Source of the DNA: Acanthococcus lagerstroemiae
Taxonomy: Eukaryota; Arthropoda; Insecta; Hemiptera; Eriococcidae
DNA: 64,000 bases
Reading direction: 5' to 3'
Assembly: GCA_031841125.1 (NCBI GenBank)
Contig: CM063114.1
Span: 8,556,001-8,620,000, forward strand
A program made the position numbers and the translations under genes. Positions within the stretch are counted from its first letter, which is position 1, and each line of letters begins with the position of its first letter. This document shows, piece after piece, positions 1 to 11,130 of the stretch. The notes under the pieces were generated by a model. It was not told the DNA's origin, did no database searches, and saw only the letters and a program-made list of their open reading frames with translations.

Positions 1-737
1 CGTATTCGTCGTTTTGGATACTTTTGGATATAAAAACTTACCGATAATATAGTAAAAAAAATTCATGACCGTTTCGTTAAAATTTGTTCAACTTTGACCC
101 CGCATATATTGAAAATGAAAAAAGATACAGGTACGATGTTTGAATATTCGAAAAGTACTTACTTTTATCTTTCTCCATGATGATTCACGACATTAATACT
201 ATTTTTTTTTCTTATCAACAATAACATAAAACACACGCGCTATTTTGAACACACGTTACACAGTAGCCGCTACTAACACGTTAGTACAACGTTCGGCACG
301 CCCATAACTCAGTAGTGGGGATACAACAGCTGATCACCGGTTGTTTGAACACCGTCGATGTATATGTTGTCGACGTAGCTAGACAGTTTGACGGTAACAA
401 GAGTTTAATTTTAGACGATAGGAAAATAGTACCATACCGCCCTATTTTCGGGTTGGAAAACAGTGTTTTATCACGATGATAGTCGTAATGCGCGGAAAAC
501 AAAACTATTGAGGTGCGGAAAGTAAAAACGTTCAAGTGCGGAAAACAAAAAATCCCGGCCAGTTAATTCCTAGGCACGCGTGACGTCAAGACATTGAGTT
601 ACTGTTAGCAAAAATGCCCATCTTTTGTTTAGCCATCAGCATAAATCGGTCTAATTCACCATCCACCAACAAGGCTCTTTCTTAAAGCAAAAAATAGAGA
701 TTATTCATTATTTTCCTATCTTCTAAAATTAAAACAG
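1..737. other. no recognisable gene
   Basis: AT-rich sequence without a credible coding region. An 84-residue minus-strand open frame at 281-535 has no recognisable domain and no splice context, so I treat it as chance. Confidence 0.5.
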
Positions 738-740
738 TAT

Positions 741-853
741 ACACAACGGCATTTGAAAGTAACGCGATTACTTCGTGCAATTACGTCACTCGGCTTCACC
801 TCGTGCCGCAAATTTTGCACTCGGTAATCGCATACTTTCCGCTGCCGTTGTGT
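741..853. mobile_element. small foldback MITE
   Basis: The two ends are inverted copies: ACACAACGGCA at 741-751 and TGCCGTTGTGT at 843-853. Inside these, GAAAGTA-GCGATTAC is repeated in inverted form, so the whole element can fold on itself. It has no coding capacity. It abuts the point where the R1-group LINE remnant on the minus strand loses its similarity, so it probably inserted there. Terminal repeats are seen directly; the class is not assigned. Confidence 0.6.
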
Positions 854-862
854 AATCTACTA

Positions 863-1685
863 TTAATTTTTTGCTAGATGCGCGGGTTTTTTCGCATTCT
901 GGCCCAGTGTGCGGCGAGAATGTGTTTACCGCCCAACATACCCTGTCTGGTGTAACCCCCTCCTTCGCCGTTTCCCAATCTGTTCCTTTTCGCACACTGT
1001 CGGCTCCTGGTAGCGGCTGTGTGTTTTCCATAATTTTTGCTCCCGGAAAGTGCGTGTCAATGAGGTGCTCTATTGCCTCTCTCGGGGTGGTGGAGAAACC
1101 ACCCGTCGGGAGTTCGAGCGGCCCCTCTGCCACCCACCTTTTCTTACTGAGAAGTTTTTGCAGGCGTGCCGTCTCCGGTACCTTTTCTATAGATTCGCAG
1201 AAACGTCTCCACCCCTCTGTTTTGGCTTGCTTTACTGCCTTTTTATATGCTTTTTGGGCCTCATGATATAATTCCCAGTAAGCCGGTGTATTATTTTTCA
1301 GTGCAGCCCTCAGCCTTCTTCGAGTGTCTTTCCTACGTTTCCCCAACTCTGCTGTCCACCAGATGGTTTTACGTAATTTTATTATCTTAGGCTCACAGTT
1401 CTTCTCGTAGGCGTCCCTGAGTGCACCATCCAGTATGTTGGCTTGTGCTTCCAGGTCGTCCACGTTCTGAATCCGTTGCCGGTTGTAACTTGTCAGTCTT
1501 TTTAAGTCATTCTTGAAGCCTCGCCAGTTTGTTTTCCTAGGGTTCCTAATAGCTCTTTGTTCCTCCTTAGGTGCCCGGATCTGGTATTGGATGTATCGGT
1601 GATCCGATAAAGACGGCTCGTCCAACACTCTCCATCCCTGGACTCGGTCCCTAAGTTTGGAATTACAGAGTGTTATGTCTATAAC
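863..1685 (-). pseudogene. R1/I-group LINE remnant, EN end and EN-RT linker
   Basis: Translated on the minus strand, this begins VIDITL at the right edge and continues with VLDEPSLSDHRYIQYQI. This is the C-terminal part of an APE-type endonuclease of the R1/I group, with the SDHR catalytic motif. A basic linker rich in KAVKQAK-type sequence follows, then the start of the reverse transcriptase domain (WAVNTFSPHTGP). The similarity stops there, at about 870-880, before any catalytic RT motif. The other half, the endonuclease N-terminus, lies at 5911-6468. The two were one reading frame before a second LINE (1686-5899) inserted. The element is therefore broken twice: by the insertion and by loss of its 3' part. 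LINEs are more often 5'-truncated, so the missing 3' end points to a later deletion. Confidence 0.85.
1675..1685. repeat. target site duplication, left copy
   Basis: ATGTCTATAAC here is repeated exactly at 5900-5910 and brackets the plus-strand RTE-type LINE. Collapsing the two copies restores the endonuclease reading frame of the R1-group element across VIDIT, which confirms it as a true target duplication. Confidence 0.9.
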
Positions 1686-1915
1686 GGAGTTCCGATAACG
1701 ATGCGAGACGTGAAAGACGTGTTTTACGTGTTTAATTCGACCGTACTACAGTGTACCGTGTACGCCTTTAGACGATAACCTAGGTTTCAAAACTAAACCT
1801 GTTCGGATTGTGCGCGTACTAGCTTGCTACCACACGAGGCATTCATCGAATACCGTGTGCAAACGTAAGTTGCCGTAATTCACCGTACTAGGAGTCCAAG
1901 CCGGCCACCCTCGCC

Positions 1916-2877
1916 ATGTCGCTAGAGACAGAGACGGTTAACGTCGAAGAAATGTCGGAAGAAGTCTTCAAGAAGACCCTATTCAACGAATTAAAGGTAA
2001 TTAAGTCAACCGTAATGGAAACCGAAAACAAAGTAACATCTATGGCTGTAGACTTCGCCGACTTGAAGAAAAATTACGACGAAATAAAGCGCGAAAATGA
2101 ATTCCTGAAAGCTAGCATAGATGTGTTGTCCGACGAGAACGTCCAGCTAAGTAGGCGACTGAACGACTTGGAACAGTACACAAGACGAGACGACGTAGTG
2201 GTCACGGGAATACCAGCGGCAGTGAACGAAAATCTGCGGGAAGTTATTAAAAGTATCGCTGAAAAGTTAGGAATAGCCTTAGAGGATTATGATATATCAA
2301 CGTGCCACCGTCTGTCTAATAAGAAAGTACCTAACATTGTAGCCCGCTTAAACAACCGTGATAAAAAGCGGAATTGGTCAAGCGATCCAAAGCTAGAAAG
2401 CTGAAAGCCAAGGACCTAGGATGGAACGTAGATAACCCGATATTCATCAGTAACCACCTGTCGAGATACACGGCAAAAATACTTCACGAAGCGAAAAGTC
2501 TCCGCGACGATGAACGATGCAAGTTTGTATGGGAGTCCGAGGCAAAGATATACGTTCGCAAAGACGAAAACACCCGCGCCGTCAGAATCGTAGACCTCGC
2601 ACAGCTTGAGTTGTTGAAGTCACAGAACGGCGACACAGTCGAGGAGCCAGAGGTGGAGGGAATCAACAAAGACAAAGCTACAACCGACAACAATTGCAAA
2701 CCGAGTGTCCAGGAGAGCAGTAATAGCACCGGAAGTCGTGGATACCAAAACCAGCAATGGAAGGTGGTCTTCGAAAAGCCGTCACCGCGCAAGACCAGAT
2801 CGGCGAAGAACGTCCCCGAACCGTCAAAAAAGTTCAATAATAGTAATAATAGAAACATAAATAAGTTGTACCGCTAA
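1916..2877 (+). pseudogene. LINE ORF1, coiled coil plus nucleic-acid-binding region
   Basis: ORF1 of the RTE-type element, which would package its RNA. The start is taken at the first ATG (context cgccATGTCG). The first ~100 residues are acidic and heptad-like, predicting a coiled coil for oligomerisation. LEQYTRRDDVVVTGIP and CHRLSNKKVPNIVARL match the conserved core seen in many LINE ORF1 proteins. A one-base shift near 2370-2377 breaks the frame (KKRN then continuing in the other frame as ELVKRSKARKL). The rest runs through KIYVRKDENTRAVRI to a stop at 2875-2877, with a basic C-terminal tail. In the family the two parts form one protein. Confidence 0.8.
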
Positions 2878-3027
2878 CGAGACGCCACTCGGCTCGTAGA
2901 GAGGAACTCGCCTCACCCAGAAGGACCGGTAATCCAGGGTGAGTACACCAAAATTTCTGCAACCCCCGTAACGAAATCAAATACAATTAACGACAAAAAT
3001 ATAAATAACCACTTTAGTATAGGTACG

Positions 3028-5869
3028 TTGAACGTACGATCCCTAAAAAATCACGAAAATTTAATAGAACTAGAGGAAGCTTTTCGAGACTCAAAAATTA
3101 AAATATTAGGCCTTTCTGAAGTTCGTAGACCGGGAGAAAAAATAACAAACACCCGTTCAGGCAACTTAATATATACAATAGGAAACAATATAGGGCAGAG
3201 GGGAGTGGGATTTCTCATAAAACCAGACTACGTCAACAATGTGTTAGAACTGAAGGGAATATCAGACAGAATAGCACTTTTAAGAATAAGAATAAATAAA
3301 AGCGAATTAACTTGTATTCAAGTCTACGCACCCACCACACTAGCTGAAGATATAGAAATGGAAGAATTCTATAATACCTTAGATAAATTAATCGTAGAGA
3401 CGAAAGCAACGAACAACAATTTAATAATAATGGGTGACTGGAACAGCCAGATAGGTCAAAAAGAAAAGGGAGAGAGGAATATAATAGGAAACTACGGATT
3501 CGGCAAGCGCAATGAACGGGGCTGGAGACTTCTGAGGTTTTGCCAAGAGCATAATTTGAAAATAACCAACAGTTTTTTCAAAAAAAGACAGGTTAAAAGA
3601 TGGTCCTGGCTGTTACCCAATCAACAACACAAAACATTGATAGATTATATACTAGTACCAACAAATAACAAAACAATAACAAACTTCGAAATATTCGGTA
3701 TGGATAAGTTCAGGTTCTACACAGATCACAGACTACTAGCGGTAACGTTAAAAGTCAAAGGTGTGTCAATAAACAGAAACTACGGAATGCATCAAAAAGC
3801 AACAGCAGTCGACTTTGTAAAATATAGGTCAGAACTTAAAGAGCTTTTGTGTTCACTAAATATGCAAAAAAATGCTGCAAGCATGTGGGACTTAGACCCA
3901 GACCAAATAAACGGTGAAATTAGTAAATCGATAATGTCCGCCATACAAAACGCCCCTGATACAACAAACGCAAACGCAAATGCGAACCCGCAAAACGTTG
4001 ATAACACCGAACAAATAAAAACATTACATAAAAAAAGAACAAAAATCCTATCAATAAAAAATAAAACGTTCGCCGATAGATTAGAACTAAACCTGGTATC
4101 AAAAGCTATACGTTATAAGATTAGGCAGAGGGACGAAGAAGATAGGAATCAAATCATTCGCGAAACAATAGAGGGTAACAAGAATATCAAAACTATGAAA
4201 AAAAATATTCAGACTGGGCACTCAATGGTCTACCCATTTTGTGAACGAGGAAGGGAGGAAGGTAAGCGACAGACGTGAAATAAACGAATTTATAACGAAA
4301 TACTACGAAGATTTATACAACGATAACGAGAACATTAACTACGATAAACATACGCCATACCCTGCTGATCTTCAGTTAGAACCGGAGTTCACAAAAGACG
4401 AGATTAAGAATGTCATTAAATCATTAAAAGCCAACAAATGCCCAGGCCATGACCAAATAACTAATAAGTTCATAAAGGAAGGCGACGAAGAGCTATCAGG
4501 TCGTTATGGGTGCTATTCAATAAAATCCGTCTGACTGGCAAAATTCCCACAGAATGAAAGCATTCGGATATAATACTGATCCCAAAAAAAGGCGACCGCC
4601 ACAAGATTGAAAACTACCGTCCAATCACTCTTCGTCTATCTATAGCCAAAGCATTTTCGAAAGTTATTCAAAATAGAATACAGCCTTTGCTCAACGAACA
4701 GCAGCCTAGAGAACAAGCCGGTTTTAGAAAGTCCTTTTCAACAATAGACCATTTACACACAATAAACCAGATAGTCGAAAAGAGTACCGAATATCAACTC
4801 CCCCTCCATATAGCCCTAATCGACTACAGCAAAGCTTTCGACACCTTAAAACATAAATTTGTGCTAACATCAATAAGAAACCAGGGTATACCGGAAAATT
4901 TAGTTCTTTTAATTCAGGAGATGTACAGCGGCTCAAAAGCACGAATAAAAACGGAAACGGAGGGAAGGTATTTCGATATCAGAAGAGGAGTCGCACAGGG
5001 CGACCCACTATCGCCAATACTGTTCAATAGTGCACTTGAACAAATTTTCAGGAAAGTAAACTGGGACAATAAAGGAATAAATATAAACGGAACAAAAATC
5101 TCCAACTTAAGGTTCGCCGACGACTCCAACTCAGAGCTCGAGTTAAACGACATGATCGCCGAACTAGCGGATAAAGGCAGAGAGTTAGGCTTACAAATGA
5201 ACATCAAAAAAACGAAAAAATTAGCAAACCAAAAGAGTGTAACGAAAATGCAGCTGTACGATAAAGAAATAGAAACAATAGCAGAAGCAACATACGTAGG
5301 TCAACAGCTATCATTCGATTACCCCACTGAAAAAGAAATAGAAATAAGAATAACCAAAACGTGGAATAAGTACTGGTCACTCAAAAAAATATTCAAAGGT
5401 CCCTTCAAAAATTATCAGAAAAGCGAAATATTTAACATTTGCGTTGTCCCGACCCTGGCGTATGGTTGCCAAACATGGACCCTGACCGAAAAAAATTAAA
5501 AAAAAAACTATCCAAAATTCCTTAGAAAGATCAATGTTAGGTATCAAAAAGAAAGACCGCATCAGGACAAGCGACATAAAAAAGAAATTAAAATACAACG
5601 TTAACGTAGCCAGATTTATCAGACGTCAGAAATGGAGGTGGGCGGGTCACGTAGCCCGAATGAAAGACGACCGATGGACCTATCTAGCAACGTTCTGGTT
5701 CTTGTCACAGTTTAAAAGGAAAAGAGGGCAACCTCGCACTAGATGGAAGGACGACATTAACGGCTTTTTACAATGCAAAAATTTCCAACGCATAGCGCGA
5801 AATAGGGTCGAATGGGAAAGGTTGCAGGAAACCTTTGCTCTCTACGGGCCGAGGACTTTAAGTCCTTAA
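3028..5869 (+). pseudogene. LINE ORF2, endonuclease and reverse transcriptase
   Basis: Endonuclease part (3028 to about 3780): MNVRSLKNHENL, GLSEVRR, IIMGDWNSQIG and FYTDHRLLAV give the expected N, E, DWN and DH catalytic motifs of APE-type nucleases. Reverse transcriptase: KANKCPGHDQITNKFI, GDRHKIENYRPITL, GFRKSFSTIDHL, IALIDYSKAFDT, RRGVAQGDPLSPILFN and LRFADD. The C-terminal part has WRWAGHVARMKDDRWT and RGQPRTRWKDDI, hallmarks of the RTE superfamily. It is broken by a shift near 4240-4278, stops near 4534 and 4555, and a stop at 5497-5499. Directly after FADD the sequence jumps to SNSELELN, so a few residues of the catalytic palm appear deleted. Nonfunctional. Confidence 0.88.
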
Positions 5870-5899
5870 TAAAGGTATTTTGATTTTGATGTTGATTTG

Positions 5900-5910
5900 A
5901 TGTCTATAAC
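5900..5910. repeat. target site duplication, right copy
   Basis: Exact second copy of ATGTCTATAAC (first at 1675-1685), directly following the tail of the nested LINE. Confidence 0.9.
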
Positions 5911-6468
5911 TTCTTGCTTTACTTTTGTGACTAACGTTGGTTTGCTTCCCTCATTTAGAACAAGCAGATCCTGTGTCGCAAGGTAGTCTACTAGCCCTTT
6001 CCCTCTCGGATTTGTGCCTGTACTCCCCCAGATAGTATGGTGCGAGTTGGCATCGCATCCGACAAGAAGGTCCAGCTTTTCCCTCACACAGTGTTCCACC
6101 AGTTCCCTGAGCTCATCAGTTGGGGGAGGGTCCCGAGAGTCGGATGGAAAATATGCTGAGCATATTACTATCTTCTTCTTGTTCCCTTTCTCCTCATATT
6201 CCAAAGTGGCCGCCACAAGATCCCGTAGGGTAAATCCCGGTATTGATGTGCAGCTCACTTGATATGTAAGTATCGCTGCACGTGGTCTTCCTGCATTTTT
6301 TGCATAAATGAGATGCCCCTGTGCCATCTGTATGCCTCTCACTTGTTCCCGACGATACCATGGTTCCTGTAACAGGCATATATTTGTTTGCCCCTTTTGC
6401 AGCCTCCTGCTCAGTAGGTAACAGGCTGCTTTGCATTGGTGCAGATTAATTTGCAATACCCTTATCAT
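5911..6468 (-). pseudogene. R1/I-group LINE endonuclease, N-terminal part
   Basis: Minus-strand frame starting MIRVLQINLHQCKAACYLL. It carries ICLLQEPWYRREQV, LLVGCDANSHHTIWGS and RGKGLVDYLA, the APE endonuclease motifs typical of R1/I-group LINEs. The frame runs into the nested LINE at 5910 and resumes at 1685 on the far side. No gag-like ORF1 was recognised upstream. The original insertion was probably much longer, since the reverse transcriptase is missing at the other end. Confidence 0.85.
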
Positions 6469-6476
6469 TCCGTGTA

Positions 6477-6825
6477 TAGCTTTTCTCTGTTATCCTCAGA
6501 CTGTGGAACCTTAGAAGGTACCTTCTAATGATTCAAAATTGACCCGAAAATTCTGAACATTTGAGTATGGAATGCGTCTGACTTTTTAAAATTTGAAGCA
6601 AGTGAAGCAGTACTCCTACAGGCTAGGACAAAAGTTTGTAAAATAACGTCATTCACTTATTGACATCTTCGAGCAAACATTGTTCATCAATCGCATGAAT
6701 GGATTCTTCATAGTATGCTCTCGTTCAAGTGGCAGTCATTTGCGGTGCCTGTATTTATATTCTAGACACTAGTTCGAAGCCTATATTGATTTTAATATTC
6801 ATGCAATATTTGTACTTCGTTTCAG
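6477..6825. other. unassigned, with a short palindrome
   Basis: No gene seen. It includes a perfect 18-base palindrome (ttagaaggtaccttctaa) near 6511-6528. Part of it may be 5' sequence of the R1-group remnant. Confidence 0.4.
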
Positions 6826-6958
6826 GGGAACTGCTATGTATCTGCTGTACTCCGGAGATTCTGACGAGCATCTTCTGCGCGTTTTACAATCCTGTTTTTC
6901 GCGTCAACAAGAGGACACGAGCGGCTTTTTTTTTCGGTTGTTTCCGTCGAATAACAGG
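6826..6958 (+). CDS. candidate internal exon, product unknown
   Basis: A 133-base segment lies between a good acceptor (tacttcgtttcag) and a good donor (GTAAGG). Its most protein-like frame reads MYLLYSGDSDEHLLRV, then LQSCFSRQQEDTSGFF, and stays open to the donor. A second frame is also open, so coding status is uncertain. The base composition is richer in GC than the surroundings, which fits an exon. I do not recognise the protein and saw no certain neighbouring exon. A conceivable next exon starts after an acceptor at 10622 inside the satellite, but this is speculative. Confidence 0.3.
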
Positions 6959-7600
6959 GTAAGGACGTCTGTCTTGATTATTATCCGCGAAACGTGGAAC
7001 GCGAGCAAGACCTATAAAAACGATCTCATTATGATATCGCTTTTGATATACGTCTTTTTTCCTCCTAAAATTTCCCTAAAACGTGTAATAACAGCGATCG
7101 TAAAATATTTTATAGTTGGAAAAATGTGTTAAGTTTTTCGCACTTCGTGGTGGGCGTTTTGTGTACTCGCAATGCTTTCATAAACGGCGGGCTTATTTGC
7201 CGTGGGCACCTCAGGCTATACAGTTGGGCTGCAAATAAATATAAATTTAAATTTTATTATCAATTCCGTAAACAACGAAAAAGTTATTTTCGTAAGTCTG
7301 ATTTCACGATCTGAGAATCGGGATGGGGTGTTATGCAAATTAGGCGGTTATTTCTTGCTAAATGTTGTCTCGTTTTCTCGCACTACCACTCAAGTTGCTC
7401 TCTCTCTCTCTTCCTCCTCTCTCCTCTTTCTGAAGAATGTAAATTTAATGCAAAAGTAAAGTATTCTTCAATTTTAACTTCACCTAGTTGTAGAAAAGTG
7501 TACGAACTATGTCAGTTTGAGTGTACAGGGAGGGAGGTGAGACCTTTTTGAAATTTTACCATAGTTCCTGGAAACAACTTTTTGAAGTATAGCTGTAGCA
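6959..7600. other. unassigned AT-rich spacer
   Basis: No gene recognised. It contains a CT-rich tract near 7397-7435. Several short open frames here overlap one another and none has family features. Confidence 0.4.
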
Positions 7601-10600
7601 CGATGATAGTGGGGCTTGTTAAACTACTCACAGGTCAAACGGAGCGTCGCCGCCAAATTTGAACACCGAATTCGAATTCAGCGTAAAACATTGAGCTGAA
7701 TAGAGTCCTTGATTCGGAATTTTTGATTTTTTCGAATTTTCAAAATTTCTCCATACTATACTCATTCATGTCTTTTTTTGGGGTGAAAAAATTTTCGGAG
7801 AGCTTCGGCGTCGGCCTTGGTGCTACTTACTCAAATTTTCGAGATGAATTCGAATCCGTTGTCAAAATTGAGCTGGAGTCATTTTGTGACCCATTTCCAC
7901 CACATTTTAGAGTGTATCCTGTGAACAGAGCGTCGCCGCCAAATTTGAACACGGAGTTCGAATTCAGCGTAAAAAAGTAAATAGAAAAGTGTCTTTTTGA
8001 TTTTTCGAATTTTGAAAATCTCTCCATACTACCTATACATCATGAAATTTTAAGTGGGGAGGGGGAAATTCTCGGAGAGCTTCGGCGTCGGCGCTAGTGG
8101 TAATTACTCAAATTTTCGAGACGAATTAGAATGCGTTGTCAAAATTGAGCTGGAGTCATTTTTTGACCCCCTCCCACGCTCGCATAGTTTGTACATAGTG
8201 GAAGGGTTACCTAAAAAAGATGTTCAGTTAATATTTTTACATAAATAAATTTCAAATTTCAAATTTTGACTATACTTTCGAGTGTATCCTGAGAACGGAG
8301 CGTCGCCGCCTAATTTGAACACTGAATTTGGACTCTGCGTGAAAATTGAGTGGTAAACAGTCTTTGATTCGAAATTTTTGATTTCTTCGAATTTTGAAAA
8401 CTGCTCCTGATATTTATAATATGTGGTTACATTTATAATTTTTCTAAAAGGCGATTAATAATTATAAAAATTAATATAAATTATTTAAATAAGTTTATAT
8501 TTATTTTATTTATAATGTTTTTAATTAATATTAATATTCCTATTATATTAATATTTTTAGGAGAATTATTTATTTTAGTTTTAATTTTAAATTTCATACA
8601 TGTCTGTTTTGGGGCGAAAACATTTTTCGGAGAGCTGCGGCGTCGACGCTGGTGCTAATTACTCAAGTTTTCGAGAAAAATCCGAATGCGTTGTCAAAAT
8701 TGAGCTGGAGTCATTTTTTGACTCATTGTGACCATATTTTTGAGTGTATTCTGGGAACGGATCGTTCCCGCCAAATTTGAATACTGAATCTGGACTCCGC
8801 GTGAAAAATTGAGTAGATAACAAACAGTCTTTGATTCGAAACCTTTGATTTTTTCGAATTTTCAAAATTTCTCCATACATACATCATGTGTTTTTTTGGG
8901 AAGGGGGGGGGGCGAAAACATTTTCGGAGAGGTTCCGCGTCGGCGCTGGTGCTAATCACTCAAATTCGCGGGACGAATTCGAAGCCTTTGTCAGAATTTA
9001 GCTAGAGTCATTTTTTAACTCATTTTGACCACAGTTTCGAGTGTATCTCGGAGACGGAGCGTCGCCGTCAAATTTGATCACCGAGTTCGAATTCAGCGTA
9101 AAAAATTGAATAAAATAGTGTCCTCAATTAAAAATTTTTGATTTTTTCGAATTTTGAAAATTTCCCCATACTATGAAACATCATGTATTTTTGGGAGCGA
9201 AAAAATTTTCGAGGAGCGTCGGCGCTGGTGCTAATTATTCAAATTTTCGAAACGAATTCGAATGCGTTGTCAAAATTGAGCTAGTCATTTTTTTTTACTC
9301 ATTTTGACCACATTTTCGAGTATATCCTGGGAACGAATCATCTCCGCCAAATTGGAATACTGAATTTGGACACTGCGTGAACAATTGAGTAGAAAACAGT
9401 CTTTGATTCGAAACTTTTGATTTTTTCGAATTTTTAAAATTTCTCCATACATACTTCATGTTGTTTTTTTGGGGGGGGGGGGAGCGAAAAAATTTCCGGA
9501 GAGGTTCAGCGTCGGCGCTGGTGCTAATTACTCAAATTCTCGGGACGAATTCGAATCCTTTGTCAGAATTTAGCTAGGGTCATTTTTTAACTCATTTTGA
9601 CCACATTTTCAAGTGTATCCTGTGAACGGAGCGTCGCCGTCAAATTTGAACACCGAATTCGAATTCAGCATAGAAAATTGATTAAAAAAGTGTCCTCAAT
9701 CAAAACTTTTGGATTTTTTCGAATTTTGAAAATCTCTCCATACTAAACATCCTGCATTTTTGGGGGCGAAAAAATTTTAGGAGAGCTTCGGCGTCGGCAC
9801 TGGTGCTAATTACTCAAATTTTCGAGACGAATTCGAATCCGTTGTCAAAATTAAGCTAGAGTTATTTTTTGACCCATTTTCATTACATTTTCTAGTGTAT
9901 CTCGGGGACGGAGAGTCACCGCCAAATTTGATCACCGAGTTCGAATTCAGCGTAAAAAATTGAATAAAAAAGTGTCCTCAAATAAAAATTTTTGATTTTT
10001 CGAATTTTGAAAATTTCTCCATGCTATACATCATGGATTTTTGGAGGCGAGAAAATTTTCGGAGAGCTTCGGCATCGACGCTGGTGCTAATAACTCAAGT
10101 TTTTGAGACGAATCCGAATGCGTTGTCAAAATTGAGCTGGAGTAAATTTTTGACTCATTCTGACCATATATTTGAGTGTATCCTGGGAACGGATCGTTCC
10201 GGCCAAATTTGAATACTGCATATGGACTCTGTGTAAAAAATTGAGTGGAAAACAGTTTTTGGATTCGAAATTTTTAATTTTTTCGAATTTTCGAAATTTC
10301 TCTATACATCATGTCTTTTTTGGGGCGAAAAATTTTTCGGAAAGCTTTGGTGTCAGCGCTTGTGCTAATTACTCAAATTTTTTTCGCGACGAATTCGAAT
10401 CCGTTGTCAAAATTTAGCTGGAGTCATTTTTAACCAATTTTGACCACACTTTCAAGTGTATCCTGGGAACGGAGCGTCGCCGCCAAATTTGAACACCGAA
10501 TTCGAATTCAGCGTAAAAAATTGACCTGAATAGAGTCTTTGATTCCTAATTCTTGATTTTTTCGAATTTTCAAAATTTCTCCATACTATAATACATCATG

Positions 10601-11130
10601 TTTTTTTTTGGGGCTAAATGTTTTTTTTTTTCAGGTGAAGAGACCGGCTTATGCAGAGTTGTCTCCTCTATCCAAAATTTCAAAATCGTTCCGCTCTAAC
10701 CATCTCCAATCAGAAGTTTTTCGCGTTTTATCAGTTCGCCCCAGAAAATTGGAGATTTCGAAAATGTCAATTGGTGCATGCGGTGTTGCACATTCACCGT
10801 GTTGAAGGCGTTCACCACATTCTTCGAAAATTCGCTTTTATCTGACCCATTTTGACCACATTTTTGAGTGTTTTCTGGCAACAGATCGTCGCCGCGGAAT
10901 TTGGACGAAGATTTCGAACTTAGCGTTAAAAATTGAATAGAAAGCTGTCTTTAATTCGAAATTTTTGATTTTGTCGAATTTTGAAAATTTGGAAATCTTT
11001 TTGGGGCGAAGAAATTTTAGGAGGCCTTCGGCGTCGGCGCTGGTGCTAATTACTCAAGTTTTCGAGACAAAATCGAATCCGTTGTCAAAAATCAGCTAGA
11101 GTCATTTTTCGACCACATTCTTGAGTGGAT
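7600..11130. repeat. satellite array, unit about 285 bp
   Basis: About eleven tandem, diverged copies of one unit. Landmarks recur in order: a gagcgtcgccgccaaattt-like segment near 7640, 7928, 8301, 8762, 9058, 9342, 9630, 9911, 10195, 10476 and 10886; then ttgattttttcgaattt; ctccatac; a G/T-run followed by gcgaaaaaattttcgg; and ggcgtcggcgctggtgctaa. Spacing is mostly 281-295 bp. Two monomer types alternate irregularly: one with gaattcgaattcagcg, the other with ctggactccgcgtg. Longer intervals are due to insertions at about 8410-8600 (mitochondrial-like) and 10620-10850 (unique). Short open frames inside are by-products of the repeat. Confidence 0.9.
8410..8600 (+). other. nuclear mitochondrial insertion, nad4-like
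   Basis: A ~190-bp block of extreme AT content interrupts one satellite unit. Read with the invertebrate mitochondrial code it is open throughout and resembles NADH dehydrogenase subunit 4. A Ser-Lys-Ser-Arg-Leu stretch comes first, then a hydrophobic segment, then NINIPIMLMFLGELFIL, which lines up with the conserved N-x-A-x-P-x-x-x-N-x-x-G-E region of ND4. This is recognised by eye from motif order and spacing. It has no function in the nucleus. Confidence 0.55.

Larger units (their letters stand above)
1686..5899 (+). mobile_element. near full-length RTE-type LINE (nested)
   Basis: A ~4.2 kb non-LTR retrotransposon. It has a 5' leader (1686-1915), a coiled-coil ORF1 (1916-2877), and a second frame with APE endonuclease, reverse transcriptase and the C-terminal domain typical of the RTE superfamily (3028-5869). 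It ends in a short GATTTT/GATTTG-type repeated tail, as RTE elements do. The flanking 11-bp target duplications show it inserted into an older R1-group LINE. Several frameshifts and stops make it inactive. Clade assignment rests on the endonuclease style and the C-terminal motif, not on a tree. Confidence 0.9.

Noticed and set aside
281..535. 84-residue minus-strand open frame
   Set aside because: No recognisable domain, splice context or neighbours; such lengths arise by chance in this window.
871..1266. 131-residue plus-strand open frame
   Set aside because: Antisense of the R1-group endonuclease-RT linker.
7600..11130. CRISPR-like repeat-spacer pattern
   Set aside because: The repeated unit is ~285 bp with no unique spacers, in a eukaryotic context; it is a satellite.
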